From assembly GCA_029260795.1 (NCBI GenBank), contig JAJDCO010000001.1, positions 169,324 to 233,323 on the forward strand: a stretch of 64,000 nucleotides of DNA, read 5' to 3'. The notes under the pieces are model-generated. The model had not been told where the DNA came from, made no database searches, and saw only the letters and a list, made by a program, of their open reading frames with translations. This document shows positions 1-8,404 of this stretch, piece after piece (position 1 is the first letter of the stretch; the number at the start of each line of letters is the position of its first letter). Made by a program: the position numbers and the translations under genes. Origin of the DNA: Planctomycetota bacterium. GTDB taxonomy: Bacteria; Planctomycetota; OFTM77.

Positions 1-2004
1 CGCTCGAATCTCCTGGGTGCCGATCTGCGGATCACGAACTTCGGTGGCGGCAACACCTCGGCCAAGGTCACCGAGCCCGACCCGCTCACTGGCGACGACG
101 TCACCGTGCTGTGGGTGAAGGGCTCCGGTGGCGACCTGGGCAGCATGGGCCTCGATGGCTTCGCGACGCTCTACCAAGACCGTTTCCTCTCTCTCGAGCG
201 CCTCTACAAAGGCCTCGAGCACGAGGATGCCATGGTGCCACTCTTGAAGCACTGCACCTTCAACCTCAATCCACGCGCGGCCAGCATCGACACGCCACTC
301 CATGCCTTCGTGCCGAAGATCCACATCGACCACCTCCACCCCGACGCGGTCATCGCGATCGCGGCCTCGGCCGACGGCGAGGCGCTGACCAAGAAGGTCT
401 TTGAAGGCCAGATCGCTTGGGTGCCCTGGCAGCGGCCCGGATTCGATCTCGGTCTCCAAGTGCGCCGAGCGTACGAGGCGAACCCCGATATCCAGGGCGT
501 CGTGCTCGGCAGCCATGGACTGATGACCTGGGCCGACACGTCGAAGAGCTGCTACGAGATCAGCCTCGAGATGATCCAACGCGCGGCCGAATTCCTCGCC
601 CGTCACGAGGGCGTCGCCTTCGGTGGCGAGCGCGTTCCGGCGAGGGCCGCCGCGGATCGACGCGCCTTCGCGACGGCATTCATGCCGGTGCTGCGGGGGA
701 AGGTCTCGCGCGGTGAGCGAAAGGTGGGGCAATTCGCAGACGGTGACGCCGTGCTGGAGTTCGTGTGCAGCGCCGATGCGAAGCGCCTCTCCGAGATCGG
801 CACCTCGTGCCCGGACCACTTCCTTCGCACCAAGATCTGGCCGATGCTGCTCGACTTGGACGGCCAGGCGACGGTCGAGAGCGCGACAGCACAGCTCGAT
901 GAGAAGATCGCAGCATTTGAGAAGCGATACCGCGCCTACTACCAAGCGTGCCGTCTCTCCGACTCGCCCGACATGCGGGACCCGTCGCCGGTCGTCACGC
1001 TGCTGCCCGGCATCGGCATGGTCACGTTCGCCAAGGACAAGCCGATGGCGAGGCAGTCCTGCGAGTTCTTCGTGAACGCGTTCCATGTGATGAAGGACGC
1101 CGAGCGCGTCAGCCGCTACATGGGCCTGCCCGATCAGGAGGCCTTCAACATCGAGTACTGGCAGCTCGAAGAAGCCAAGCTGCGCCGCATGCCTCCCGAG
1201 AAGAGCCTGTCGCGGCGGGTCGCCTTGGTGACGGGAGCGGCCGGCGGCATCGGACGCGCCATCACCGAGCGGCTGCTCTCCGAGCGAGCCTGTGTGGTGC
1301 TGACCGACATCGACGCGAAAGCGCTCGAGGCCGTCCATGGCGAGCTGGCCGAGAAGCACGGACGCGACTTCGTGCGTCAGGTAACGATGGACGTCACCGA
1401 CGAGGCGTCGGTGATCGCGGCCTTCGACGACATGCGGGTCGAGTACGGCGGCGTCGACATCGTCGTGTGCTGCGCCGGGCTCGCGTCCTCGGCCGACTAC
1501 GAGTCGACGACGCTCGAGCTGTGGAATCGCAACTTCGACGTGCTGGCGCGGGGATATTTCCTGGTCTCGCGCGAGGGCGTGCGGGTGATGAAGCAGCAAG
1601 GCGGGGGTGGCTCGATGGTCTTCATTGGCAGCAAGAACGCGATGGCCGCCTCGCCGAAGGCGGCGGCCTATTGCAGCGCCAAGGCGGCCGAGGTGCACTT
1701 GGCCCGCTGCCTCGCGCTCGAGGTCGCCGGCGATGGGATTCGAGTCAACGTCGTGAACCCGGACGCCGTGCTGCAGGGATCGAAGATCTGGGGAGGGAGC
1801 TGGCGCAGCGAGCGTGCCAAGGCCTACGGCATCGCCGAGTCGGAGCTCGAGGAGCACTACCGCCAACGCAGCTTGCTGAAGCGCAGTGTCTTCCCCGAAG
1901 ACATCGCCGAAGCCGTGTACTGGCTGTCGACCGACGCCGCTTCAAAGTCCACCGGCAACATCCTCAACGTCGACGCCGGCAGCGCGGTGGCCTTCCCGAG
2001 GTAG
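1..2004 (+). CDS. rhaEW: Bifunctional rhamnulose-1-phosphate aldolase / short-chain dehydrogenase (5' end outside window)
   Basis: The frame is open from base 1, so the start lies upstream; 667 residues are visible. The first half is a class II (zinc) aldolase: it has the GGGNTSAK phosphate-binding segment, GSGGDL, the HIDHLHPDA metal-ligand segment and GSHGLMTW. The second half is a short-chain dehydrogenase with the TGAAGGIG cofactor loop and the YCSAK (YxxxK) catalytic pair. This order matches the fused RhaE-RhaW type enzymes, which cleave rhamnulose-1-phosphate to dihydroxyacetone phosphate and lactaldehyde and then process lactaldehyde. Family full length is near 690 residues, so only about 20-30 residues should be missing. 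An internal GTG at 106 would delete conserved residues and is not the start. Substrate is inferred; the fused architecture is clear. Sugar-isomerase and dehydrogenase genes follow on the same strand. Confidence 0.88.
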   Translation, partial: RSNLLGADLRITNFGGGNTSAKVTEPDPLTGDDVTVLWVKGSGGDLGSMGLDGFATLYQDRFLSLERLYKGLEHEDAMVPLLKHCTFNLNPRAASIDTPLHAFVPKIHIDHLHPDAVIAIAASADGEALTKKVFEGQIAWVPWQRPGFDLGLQVRRAYEANPDIQGVVLGSHGLMTWADTSKSCYEISLEMIQRAAEFLARHEGVAFGGERVPARAAADRRAFATAFMPVLRGKVSRGERKVGQFADGDAVLEFVCSADAKRLSEIGTSCPDHFLRTKIWPMLLDLDGQATVESATAQLDEKIAAFEKRYRAYYQACRLSDSPDMRDPSPVVTLLPGIGMVTFAKDKPMARQSCEFFVNAFHVMKDAERVSRYMGLPDQEAFNIEYWQLEEAKLRRMPPEKSLSRRVALVTGAAGGIGRAITERLLSERACVVLTDIDAKALEAVHGELAEKHGRDFVRQVTMDVTDEASVIAAFDDMRVEYGGVDIVVCCAGLASSADYESTTLELWNRNFDVLARGYFLVSREGVRVMKQQGGGGSMVFIGSKNAMAASPKAAAYCSAKAAEVHLARCLALEVAGDGIRVNVVNPDAVLQGSKIWGGSWRSERAKAYGIAESELEEHYRQRSLLKRSVFPEDIAEAVYWLSTDAASKSTGNILNVDAGSAVAFPR

Positions 2005-2482
2005 GAGAAGAACGGGGAACCGCGCGCGCAGCAAGCGGGAAAGGGAACCGCGCGCGCAGCAAGCGGGACAAAGACCCCCCACACCGCCTGCGCCCTGTAC
2101 CGCGCGCGCAGCAAGCGGGAAAGGGAACCGCGCACGAAGCAAGCGGGAAAGGGAACCGCGCGCGCAGCAAGCGCGGCCTTTGGCTGGAGCATGCACCAGC
2201 GCCCACCACCGCGCTGCGAAGCAAGCGGCACTCGCGTCCGGGCGGAGAGGGTCGTCCGTCGCTTGCGGCGAATCCCAAGGCATCGGAATGACATCGGCCA
2301 AAAGAACCGCGCCGCGAAGCAAGCGGGACAAAGACCCTCCACACCAGCAGCGCCCTGCACCGCGCGCGCAGCAAGCGAAGCAGCGCAAGCGCAGCAGCGC
2401 AAGCGAAACAGCGCCAGCAAGAGCCAGCGACGCCCCCCCTTGAAACATCGGTTGCCCCGACGCACAATCACGCTCCAATCGC
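2005..2482. repeat. Gene-free repeat block of ~28-bp GC-rich units upstream of tRNA-Arg
   Basis: No gene is supported in these 478 bases. From about 2013 the DNA is made of imperfect units reading roughly GGGAACCGCGCGCGCAGCAA followed by GCGGGAAA, about 28 bp each. Longer spacers with GACAAAGACCC[CT]CCACACC recur at about 2067 and 2327, and the block decays into GCAGCGCAAGC repeats by 2440. Open frames here in several phases are by-products of the repetition. The reverse complement of the same core occurs on the other side of the tRNA. Confidence 0.8.
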
Positions 2483-2559
2483 GCACCCGTAGCTCAACTG
2501 GATAGAGCTTCGGACTTCGAATCCGACGGTTGGAGGTTCGAATCCTCCCGGGTGCACCA
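2483..2559 (+). tRNA. tRNA-Arg (anticodon UCG), CCA encoded
   Basis: A full cloverleaf can be drawn. Acceptor strands are GCACCCG (2483-2489) and CGGGTGC (2549-2555), followed by discriminator A and an encoded CCA (2557-2559). The D stem is GCTC/GAGC. The anticodon stem TCGGA/TCCGA encloses the loop CTTCGAA, giving anticodon TCG for arginine CGA-type codons. The T stem GGAGG/CCTCC encloses TTCGAAT. The gene is 77 nt and has no neighbouring tRNA. It sits between two blocks of related repeats in opposite orientation. Confidence 0.96.
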
Positions 2560-2568
2560 TTTTTCTCC

Positions 2569-2967
2569 TCTCGCCGGTGCCGCTTGCTTCGCTCGCGGGG
2601 GAACGACGTCGGAGAATCCACGGCCCTCGTCCCGCTTCGCTGCGCGCGCGGTTCCTTTGGGGCCACGTCAGGCCCCTGCGGGACGAGATCTGCGAACACC
2701 ACGGGCGACCTCCTCTTGCTCTCGCCGGTGCCGCTTGCTTCGCTCGCGGGGGAACGACGTCGGAGAATTCACGGCCCTCGTCCCGCTTCGCTGCGCGCGC
2801 GGTTCCTTTGGGGCCACGTCTGGACCTCTGTGCGACGAGATCGGCGAACGCCACGGGCGACCTCCTCTTGCTGTCGCCGGTGCCGCTTGCTTCGCTCGCG
2901 GGGGAATGACGTTGGCAGAATCCGCGGTCCTCGTCCCGCTTCGCTGCGCGCGCGGTTCCTTTCCACG
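2569..2967. repeat. Three tandem ~151-bp repeats downstream of tRNA-Arg
   Basis: Three head-to-tail copies begin at about 2569, 2720 and 2872. Each starts T[CG]TCGCCGGTGCCGCTTGC and contains the core TCCCGCTTCGCTGCGCGCGC. The third copy is shortened and ends in extra CTGCGCGCGCGGTTC units. The core is the reverse complement of the unit in the block before the tRNA. No gene is supported from 2560 to 3085. Confidence 0.85.
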
Positions 2968-3085
2968 CCGCTGCGCGCGCGGTTCCCCACACGTCAGCCG
3001 ACTCGCTGCGCGCTTGGTTTCGTCCTTTTTGGTACCTTGTCGCGTCGATTTCGCGTGTCTCGTCCTGCGTTGAAAGGGCCTGCCC

Positions 3086-4354
3086 ATGGCCGTGAGAAGC
3101 GTGCGTGAGTTGGGAACTATCTCGAGCAATGTCCGCCCGATGGTGGAGCGGGCGCTCGAGCGAACCGGAGGTCTTCTGCGCCTGGCCCCCTGCTGGGTGC
3201 CGCGCTCTTTTTTGCATCCGGGACAACGGCTCAAGCTCGACCCGAAGGACCTCTATGCTTTCGGGCTCGATCGCGGTGGCATCGACGAGCGTTGGTTCGC
3301 CTCGACGACCGAGGCGGCCAACGAGAACCGCACTCCCGACGAAGGTCTCAGCTACGTCGTCGAAGACGGCGAGCGCTGCACGCTGCGGGATGCGGTCGGC
3401 GAGCTCGGTGCCGATCTGATCGGCGAGCGCTTGTGGAGCGAGTACGGCCGCTGGCCGGTGTACTCGAAGTTCTTCGACAATATGGGGCCCATCCCCCACC
3501 ACATGCATCAGTCCTTCGAGGACGCCGCACGCACCGGCCAAGAGGGCAAGCCCGAGGGCTACTACTTTCCGCCTCAGCACAACAACGTCGGGAACGCCTT
3601 CCCCTACACGTTCTTTGGCCTCTCACCGGGCACGACGCGCGCCGAGCTGCGCCGCTGTCTCGAGAACTGGAACCGGGGCGACAACGGCATCCTCGATCTC
3701 AGCCAAGCCTTTCGTCTCAAGAACGGCAGCGGCTGGCTGGTGCCACCCGGCATCCTGCACGCGCCGGGCTCGCTGTGCACCTACGAGCCGCAGTGGGGAT
3801 CGGATGTCTTCGGCATGTACCAGAACCTGGTCGAAGGCCGCAGCGTTCCGTGGTCCCTCCTGGTCAAGGACGTGCCGCCCGACCACCAACAGGACCTCGA
3901 CTTCATCCTCGACCAGCTCGACTGGGAGGCGAACGTCGACCCCGACTTCAAAGCCAACCACTATCTGGAGCCGATCCCCGTGGCCGACACGTTGGCCGAG
4001 GGCTTCGACGACTGCTGGATCGTCTACGGCCGCTCCAACGGCAAGCAGTACTTCACGGCCAAGGAGCTGACGGTCCAGCCGGGAACGCGCTGCACGATCA
4101 CTGACCCGGGCGCCTACGGTCTGACGGTCGTGCAGGGCCAAGGTCGCATGAACACGTTGACGCTCGACTGTCCCAAGCTGATCGGCTTCACCGATTTGAC
4201 CGAGGACGAGGTGTTCTGCACCGAGCGCGCGGCGTGCGCGGGCGTCGTCTTCGAGAACACGAGTGCCTGGGAGCCTCTGGTCGTCCTCCGATACTTCGGA
4301 CCCGAGGTGCATCCCGATGCTCCCGAGGTGGGCGACCACCGCGCGAGTGCCTGA
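3086..4354 (+). CDS. Cupin-fold, mannose-6-phosphate isomerase-like protein
   Basis: 422 residues, no signal peptide, probably cytoplasmic. The middle carries features of a metal-dependent cupin sugar isomerase: IPHHMHQ (His138, His139, His141), a Glu in PEGYYFPPQHN (residues 156-166), and PPGILHAPGS with His225. The second half (after about 300) looks like another beta-rich cupin segment. Phosphomannose isomerases of class I have this bicupin layout, but I cannot assign the substrate. It precedes a TIM-barrel isomerase and a Gfo/Idh dehydrogenase on the same strand (57-bp gaps), so a role in interconverting a sugar or sugar phosphate is likely. The ATG at 3086 has only a weak purine stretch upstream (GAAAGGG). 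Confidence 0.7.
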   Translation: MAVRSVRELGTISSNVRPMVERALERTGGLLRLAPCWVPRSFLHPGQRLKLDPKDLYAFGLDRGGIDERWFASTTEAANENRTPDEGLSYVVEDGERCTLRDAVGELGADLIGERLWSEYGRWPVYSKFFDNMGPIPHHMHQSFEDAARTGQEGKPEGYYFPPQHNNVGNAFPYTFFGLSPGTTRAELRRCLENWNRGDNGILDLSQAFRLKNGSGWLVPPGILHAPGSLCTYEPQWGSDVFGMYQNLVEGRSVPWSLLVKDVPPDHQQDLDFILDQLDWEANVDPDFKANHYLEPIPVADTLAEGFDDCWIVYGRSNGKQYFTAKELTVQPGTRCTITDPGAYGLTVVQGQGRMNTLTLDCPKLIGFTDLTEDEVFCTERAACAGVVFENTSAWEPLVVLRYFGPEVHPDAPEVGDHRASA

Positions 4355-4410
4355 GCGGAACCCTTCCAACTTTCAACCACCCGAGACAACTCCGAGCGCG
4401 AGGTGACTCC

Positions 4411-5325
4411 ATGAAGCGAATCTCCATCGGATCGTGGGCCTACACCATCGGTCCCTACGCCTCCCATCCCGTCGATTTCGACACGGTCGCGACTCGCCTC
4501 AAGGAGCTCGGCTTCGACGGCGTCGAGCTGGGCGGCTTCCCGCCCCATCCCAATCCCGACGACTTTCCCGACAAGGGCCACCGCCGGGAGCTGGTCGACA
4601 AGATGAAGGAGTGGGGCCTCGCCTTCAGTGGGCTGGCTGCCAACCTGTGGTCGCAAAAGCTGATCAACACCGACGACCCGACGCCCTACCTCCAGGAGTT
4701 CGAGAAGAACTGCAAGTTCTGCGTCGACCTGGGCATTCACGGCATCCGCGTCGACACCGTGCAGCCGCCGTCCATCTTCGAAGAGGTCGACTACGACACG
4801 GCCTTCTCGCGCGTGACGAAGACCTTCTACGCGGCCTCCAACATCGCGGCCGATCACGGCCTCTACGTCGCATGGGAGTTCGAGCCCGGCTTCGCGTTCA
4901 ACAAGCCGACCGACATCGTCAAGATCCTCGAGAAGGTCAACCGCTCGAACTTCGGCGTGATGTACGACACCAGCCACGGGCAGATGGTGGCCGTCGTCGG
5001 CGCGCGTCAGCCGGGCGAGAAGGAGACGCTGCCGGGCGGACAGCTCGAGCTGATCGAGATGCTGTCGGGGCGTATCAACCACATCCACCTGATCGACTCC
5101 GACAACACCTGCCACAAGGACGAGAACGGCGAGGACGAGACCTCGATGCACCTCCCGTTCGGAGCCGGGCTGATCGACTTCGACCCGATCGTCGAAAGGC
5201 TGGCGCAGGAGAGCATGTCGCACGATTGGTGGACGATCGATCTCTGCTTCTGGCCGGATGCTTGGGATGCCACCGCCGTGTCCAAGAAGGCCATCGACGA
5301 GCTGAACACCAAGTACGGCGACTGA
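4411..5325 (+). CDS. Sugar phosphate isomerase/epimerase (AP endonuclease 2-like TIM barrel)
   Basis: 304 residues from the ATG at 4411, preceded by GAGGTG; the frame extends upstream to 4234 but that part overlaps the cupin gene. The fold is the xylose-isomerase-like/AP endonuclease family 2 TIM barrel. An early strand holds DGVELGGFPPH, and the metal-ligand segments are WEFEPG (Glu), VMYDTSHGQM (Asp, His) and INHIHLIDSD (His, Asp). Relatives include inosose dehydratase, 3-dehydroshikimate dehydratase and hexulose-6-phosphate epimerases; the exact reaction cannot be read from sequence. No signal peptide. Its position between the cupin protein and a Gfo/Idh oxidoreductase is a common arrangement in polyol and sugar catabolic operons. 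Confidence 0.83.
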   Translation: MKRISIGSWAYTIGPYASHPVDFDTVATRLKELGFDGVELGGFPPHPNPDDFPDKGHRRELVDKMKEWGLAFSGLAANLWSQKLINTDDPTPYLQEFEKNCKFCVDLGIHGIRVDTVQPPSIFEEVDYDTAFSRVTKTFYAASNIAADHGLYVAWEFEPGFAFNKPTDIVKILEKVNRSNFGVMYDTSHGQMVAVVGARQPGEKETLPGGQLELIEMLSGRINHIHLIDSDNTCHKDENGEDETSMHLPFGAGLIDFDPIVERLAQESMSHDWWTIDLCFWPDAWDATAVSKKAIDELNTKYGD

Positions 5326-5339
5326 AATCGACGCGAGCC

Positions 5340-5365
5340 GCGGAGCGTCCTCTCGGGCGCTCCGC
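5340..5365 (+). terminator. Intergenic hairpin, attenuator- or terminator-like
   Basis: An 11-bp stem (GCGGAGCGTCC with GGGCGCTCCGC, one G-U pair) closes a TCTC loop, starting 14 bases after the isomerase stop. There is no following T run; the AAGGAG ribosome-binding site of the next gene comes directly after. It may partly reduce read-through or protect the upstream mRNA end. Confidence 0.45.
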
Positions 5366-5382
5366 TCCGAAGGAGCCCCGAG

Positions 5383-6552
5383 ATGACCAAACCGCTCAAT
5401 GTCGCGATGATCGGCTACGGGTTCATGGGCAAGGCGCACTCGAACGCCTACCGAAAGGTGGCCCAGTTCTTCCCCGAGCTCGAGTATCGTCCGACGCTCA
5501 AATGCTTGTGTGCGCGCAATGAGGAAAAAGCTCGTCCTTTCGCCGAGACCTGGGGCTACGAGTCGATCGAGTCCGACTGGCGCCGCTTGATCGAGCGCGA
5601 CGACATCGACCTGATCGACATCGGTAGCCCGAACGACACCCACAAGGATATCGCCATCGCCGCCGCCGAGGCCGGTAAGTGGGTCGTGTGTGAGAAGCCG
5701 ATCGCGATGAGCTCCGAAGAGGCCGAGGCCATGACGCTCGCCGTCGAGAAGGCCGGGGTTCCGAATATGGTGTGGTTCAACTACCGCCGCGTACCCGCCA
5801 TCTCCTTGGCCAAGCAGCTCGTCGACGAGGAGCGCATCGGTCGGCCCTTCCACTATCGCGCCACGTATCTGCAGGACTGGACGATCGCCGAGGACGTTCC
5901 CCAAGGCGGGCAGACGCTCTGGCGCCTCGACGTCAACGTGGCCGGATCGGGCGTGACCGGCGACCTCCTCGCCCACTCGATCGACACCGCCATGTGGCTC
6001 AATGGCCCGATCGTCAAGGTCACCGCCGACACCGAGACCTTCATCAAGGAGCGCGTGCACCAGGAGACCGGTAAGAAGCAGCCGGTCGGCATCGACGATG
6101 CCTGCATGTTCCTGGCGAGGTTCTCCAACGGCTCGATGGGCACCTTCGAGTCAACCCGCTATGCGCGCGGCCGCAAGAACTACAACACCTTCGAGCTCAA
6201 CGGTGCCGACGGCTCCGTCCACTTCGATCTCGAGGACCCGCAGTACCTCGACTTCTTCGAGCATACGCAAAAGCAGAGCGGCAAGAAGGTCGAGGATCAT
6301 CTGACTGGCTGGCGACGCATCCACGTCACCAACTTCGAGCACCCCTACATGGACAAATGGTGGGTGCCCGGCTGCACGGTCGGTTATGAGCATACCTTCA
6401 TCCACGCCCTCGCCGACTTCCTCCAAGGCGTCACGAGCGGTACCGGCACCCAGCCCGACTTCCGCAACGCCTGGCAGACCCAGAAGGTCTGCGACAAGGT
6501 GCTCGAGTCGGCCAAGACCGGCAAGTGGGTCGAGACCGGCGTCGAGATGTGA
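5383..6552 (+). CDS. Gfo/Idh/MocA family oxidoreductase
   Basis: 389 residues, probably a cytoplasmic NAD(P)-dependent sugar or polyol dehydrogenase. The N-terminal Rossmann fold shows [17 protein letters not shown], then [12 protein letters not shown], and the family signature CEKPIAMS in which the Lys of EKP is catalytic. The C-terminal alpha/beta domain holds [17 protein letters not shown] with the conserved Asp and His region. AAGGAG lies 12 bases before the ATG. It is third in the run cupin protein, isomerase/epimerase, dehydrogenase, a set often used to oxidise and epimerise a sugar or inositol. The gene ends directly against a 59-bp repeat array. The substrate is unknown. Confidence 0.88.
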   Translation: MTKPLNVAMIGYGFMGKAHSNAYRKVAQFFPELEYRPTLKCLCARNEEKARPFAETWGYESIESDWRRLIERDDIDLIDIGSPNDTHKDIAIAAAEAGKWVVCEKPIAMSSEEAEAMTLAVEKAGVPNMVWFNYRRVPAISLAKQLVDEERIGRPFHYRATYLQDWTIAEDVPQGGQTLWRLDVNVAGSGVTGDLLAHSIDTAMWLNGPIVKVTADTETFIKERVHQETGKKQPVGIDDACMFLARFSNGSMGTFESTRYARGRKNYNTFELNGADGSVHFDLEDPQYLDFFEHTQKQSGKKVEDHLTGWRRIHVTNFEHPYMDKWWVPGCTVGYEHTFIHALADFLQGVTSGTGTQPDFRNAWQTQKVCDKVLESAKTGKWVETGVEM

Positions 6553-6554
6553 AA

Positions 6555-6790
6555 GAAAACGTGCGCCGGAGCGCGGCCGCGCAGCGGAGCCGCGTGCAGC
6601 GCAGCGGCTCAGGGAAAACGTTGGCCGGAGTGCGTCCGCGAAGCGGAGCCCCGTGCAGCGCAGCGGCTCAGGGAAAACGTGGGCCGGAGTGCGTCCGCGA
6701 AGCGGAGCCCCGTTCAGCGCAGCGGCTCAGGGAAAACGTGGGCCGGAGTGCGTCCGCGAAGCGGAGCCCCGTTCAGCGCACGAGTCTCAG
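6555..6790. repeat. Four tandem 59-bp repeats after the Gfo/Idh gene
   Basis: Units begin with GAAAACG at 6555, 6614, 6673 and 6732, an exact 59-bp period. Each contains GGAGTGCGTCCGCGAAGCGG (first copy diverged) and ends AGCGCAGCGGCTCAGGG; the last copy is incomplete. The array begins two bases after the preceding stop codon. From about 6791 to 6909 the DNA turns into degenerate repeats with GACGCTCG and CTCGTGAAGACGACG. No gene is seen in 6553-6909. Confidence 0.88.
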
Positions 6791-6821
6791 GACGCCCCGA
6801 CGCGAAGCGGAGCTGACGCTC

Positions 6822-6867
6822 GTCTTCACGAATCTGGACGCGAGGCGGAGCGGACGCTCGTGAAGAC
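6822..6867. repeat. Inverted repeat in the gap between convergent genes
   Basis: GTCTTCACGA (6822-6831) pairs with TCGTGAAGAC (6858-6867), a perfect 10-bp stem with a 26-base loop. A further CTCGTGAAGAC copy follows at about 6876. It lies between the converging Gfo/Idh and DUF1501 genes and could end transcription in either direction, but no T tract is present. Confidence 0.4.
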
Positions 6868-6909
6868 AACGGCATCTCGTGAAGACGACGCCGTCGTCCG
6901 CCTCACTTC

Positions 6910-8394
6910 TCACGCCAGCACTTCTTTGATCACGCGGCCATGGACGTCGGTCAGGCGTCGCTCGATGCCGTCGTGATAGAAGGTGAGCGTCTCGTGGTCG
7001 AAGCCGAGCAAATGCAGCATCGTCGCGTGCAGATCATGCACCGAGACGACGTTCTCGACCGCCTGGTATCCGAAGTCGTCGGTGGCCCCGAAGGAGAAGC
7101 CACGCTTCACGCCCGCGCCCGCCATCCAGACCGTGAAGCCCTTCGGATTGTGATCTCGCCCGCTCGCTCCCTTCTGGAACGTCGGCATGCGCCCGAACTC
7201 CGTTGTCCAAACGACCAGCGTGTCGTCCAGGAGCCCGCGTCGCTTCAGGTCCGTCAGCAGCGCCGCCGCCGGCTGATCGAGGATCGGCCCGTGCAGGTCG
7301 TACTGCGCCTTCAACGTCTTGTGCCCGTCCCAGTTCCCGACGCCTTCCCCCATCGCGTAGGCGCCGTTGAAGAGCTGGACGAAGCGGACGCCGCGTTCGA
7401 GGAGTCGACGTGCGAGCAAGCTGTTCCGAGCGAAGCCCGCCTTCACCGGATCGGGATCGTCACAGCCGTACAGACGCCGCGTGAGCTCGGTCTCTTCGGA
7501 CAAGTTCGAGACCTCGGCCGCGCGGAGCTGCATCTTGGCGGCGAGCTCGTAGCTGGCGATGCGCGCACTCAGCTCGCTGTCCTCGGGGTACCGCTCGAGA
7601 TGCTCTTCGTTGAGTCGGGCCAAGAAGTCGGCCATCGCGCGATCGGCTTGCTTTGAGACACCGCTGGGGCGTTCGAGATTGGGAATCGGTTGATCGGCAT
7701 TGAAGGCCGTCGCCTGAAAGACCGCCGGCAAGAACCCGGCCGCCCAATTGTTGACGCTCGACTGCGGCACTCCTCGGGGATCCGGGATGGCAACGAAGGC
7801 AGGCAGGTCCGCAGCCTCGCAGCCGAGCGCGTAGGAGACCCAGGAGCCCATGCTCGGAAAGCCGTCGAGCGTGAAGCCCGTGCTCATGAAGTTCTCACCG
7901 GGACCGTGCGTGTTGCTCTTGGCCGTCATCGAGTGGATGAAGCACATCTCGTCGACGAGCTCGCCGAGATGCGGCAACAAGTCCGAGACGACCTTGCCGG
8001 ATTCGCCGCGAGGACGGAAGCGGTACGGGCTCTGGGTCAGATTGCCGTTCTCGCCTTGGAACGTGATCAAGTCCTCGCTGCCGGGCATCGGTTGGCCATG
8101 CCGGCGGATCAGCTCCGGCTTGTAGTCCCAAGTGTCGACGTGGCTGCAAGCGCCACTGCAGAAGATGACCAGGACGCGCTTCGCGCGGCTGGCGAACTGC
8201 TGGGGGCGAGGTGCATACGGCGCCTCGGGTCGAATGACGGGACGGAAGCGCTCTTGCGGATCTTGGCCCAAGAGCCCTTGCTCGGAGAGCAGCGTCGCCA
8301 AGGCGATCTGGGCGAGCCCGGTACCCGAGCGCTCGAGAAATCGACGCCGGTCCAAGAGCGTGCGACCGGGCAGGGAGGGCTTGCGTTCCGTCAT
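6910..8394 (-). CDS. DUF1501 domain protein, Tat-exported
   Basis: 494 residues from the ATG at 8394, chosen because it places a twin-arginine signal near the N terminus ([12 protein letters not shown] then a hydrophobic stretch ALATLL). A longer start at 8445 would overlap the upstream gene. The rest is a DUF1501 protein, a family distantly related to the alkaline phosphatase/sulfatase fold: [20 protein letters not shown] near the start, [16 protein letters not shown], and the late segment [13 protein letters not shown] followed by [12 protein letters not shown]. It starts 10 bases after the PSD1 gene ends, so the two are co-transcribed. The pair is a hallmark of Planctomycetota; its substrate is not established. 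Predicted to work outside the cytoplasm. Confidence 0.9.
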   Translation of the reverse strand: MTERKPSLPGRTLLDRRRFLERSGTGLAQIALATLLSEQGLLGQDPQERFRPVIRPEAPYAPRPQQFASRAKRVLVIFCSGACSHVDTWDYKPELIRRHGQPMPGSEDLITFQGENGNLTQSPYRFRPRGESGKVVSDLLPHLGELVDEMCFIHSMTAKSNTHGPGENFMSTGFTLDGFPSMGSWVSYALGCEAADLPAFVAIPDPRGVPQSSVNNWAAGFLPAVFQATAFNADQPIPNLERPSGVSKQADRAMADFLARLNEEHLERYPEDSELSARIASYELAAKMQLRAAEVSNLSEETELTRRLYGCDDPDPVKAGFARNSLLARRLLERGVRFVQLFNGAYAMGEGVGNWDGHKTLKAQYDLHGPILDQPAAALLTDLKRRGLLDDTLVVWTTEFGRMPTFQKGASGRDHNPKGFTVWMAGAGVKRGFSFGATDDFGYQAVENVVSVHDLHATMLHLLGFDHETLTFYHDGIERRLTDVHGRVIKEVLA

Positions 8395-8404
8395 CGACTC
8401 CGTC

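Noticed and set aside
106..2004. GTG at 106 as the true start of the first gene
   Set aside because: The same frame is open to base 1 and encodes conserved aldolase residues including GGGNTSAK, so the start lies outside the window.
2569..3108. Overlapping open frames encoding Arg-rich repeats around the tRNA
   Set aside because: Every frame of the repeat unit is open and gives similar low-complexity peptides; there is no ribosome-binding site or domain.
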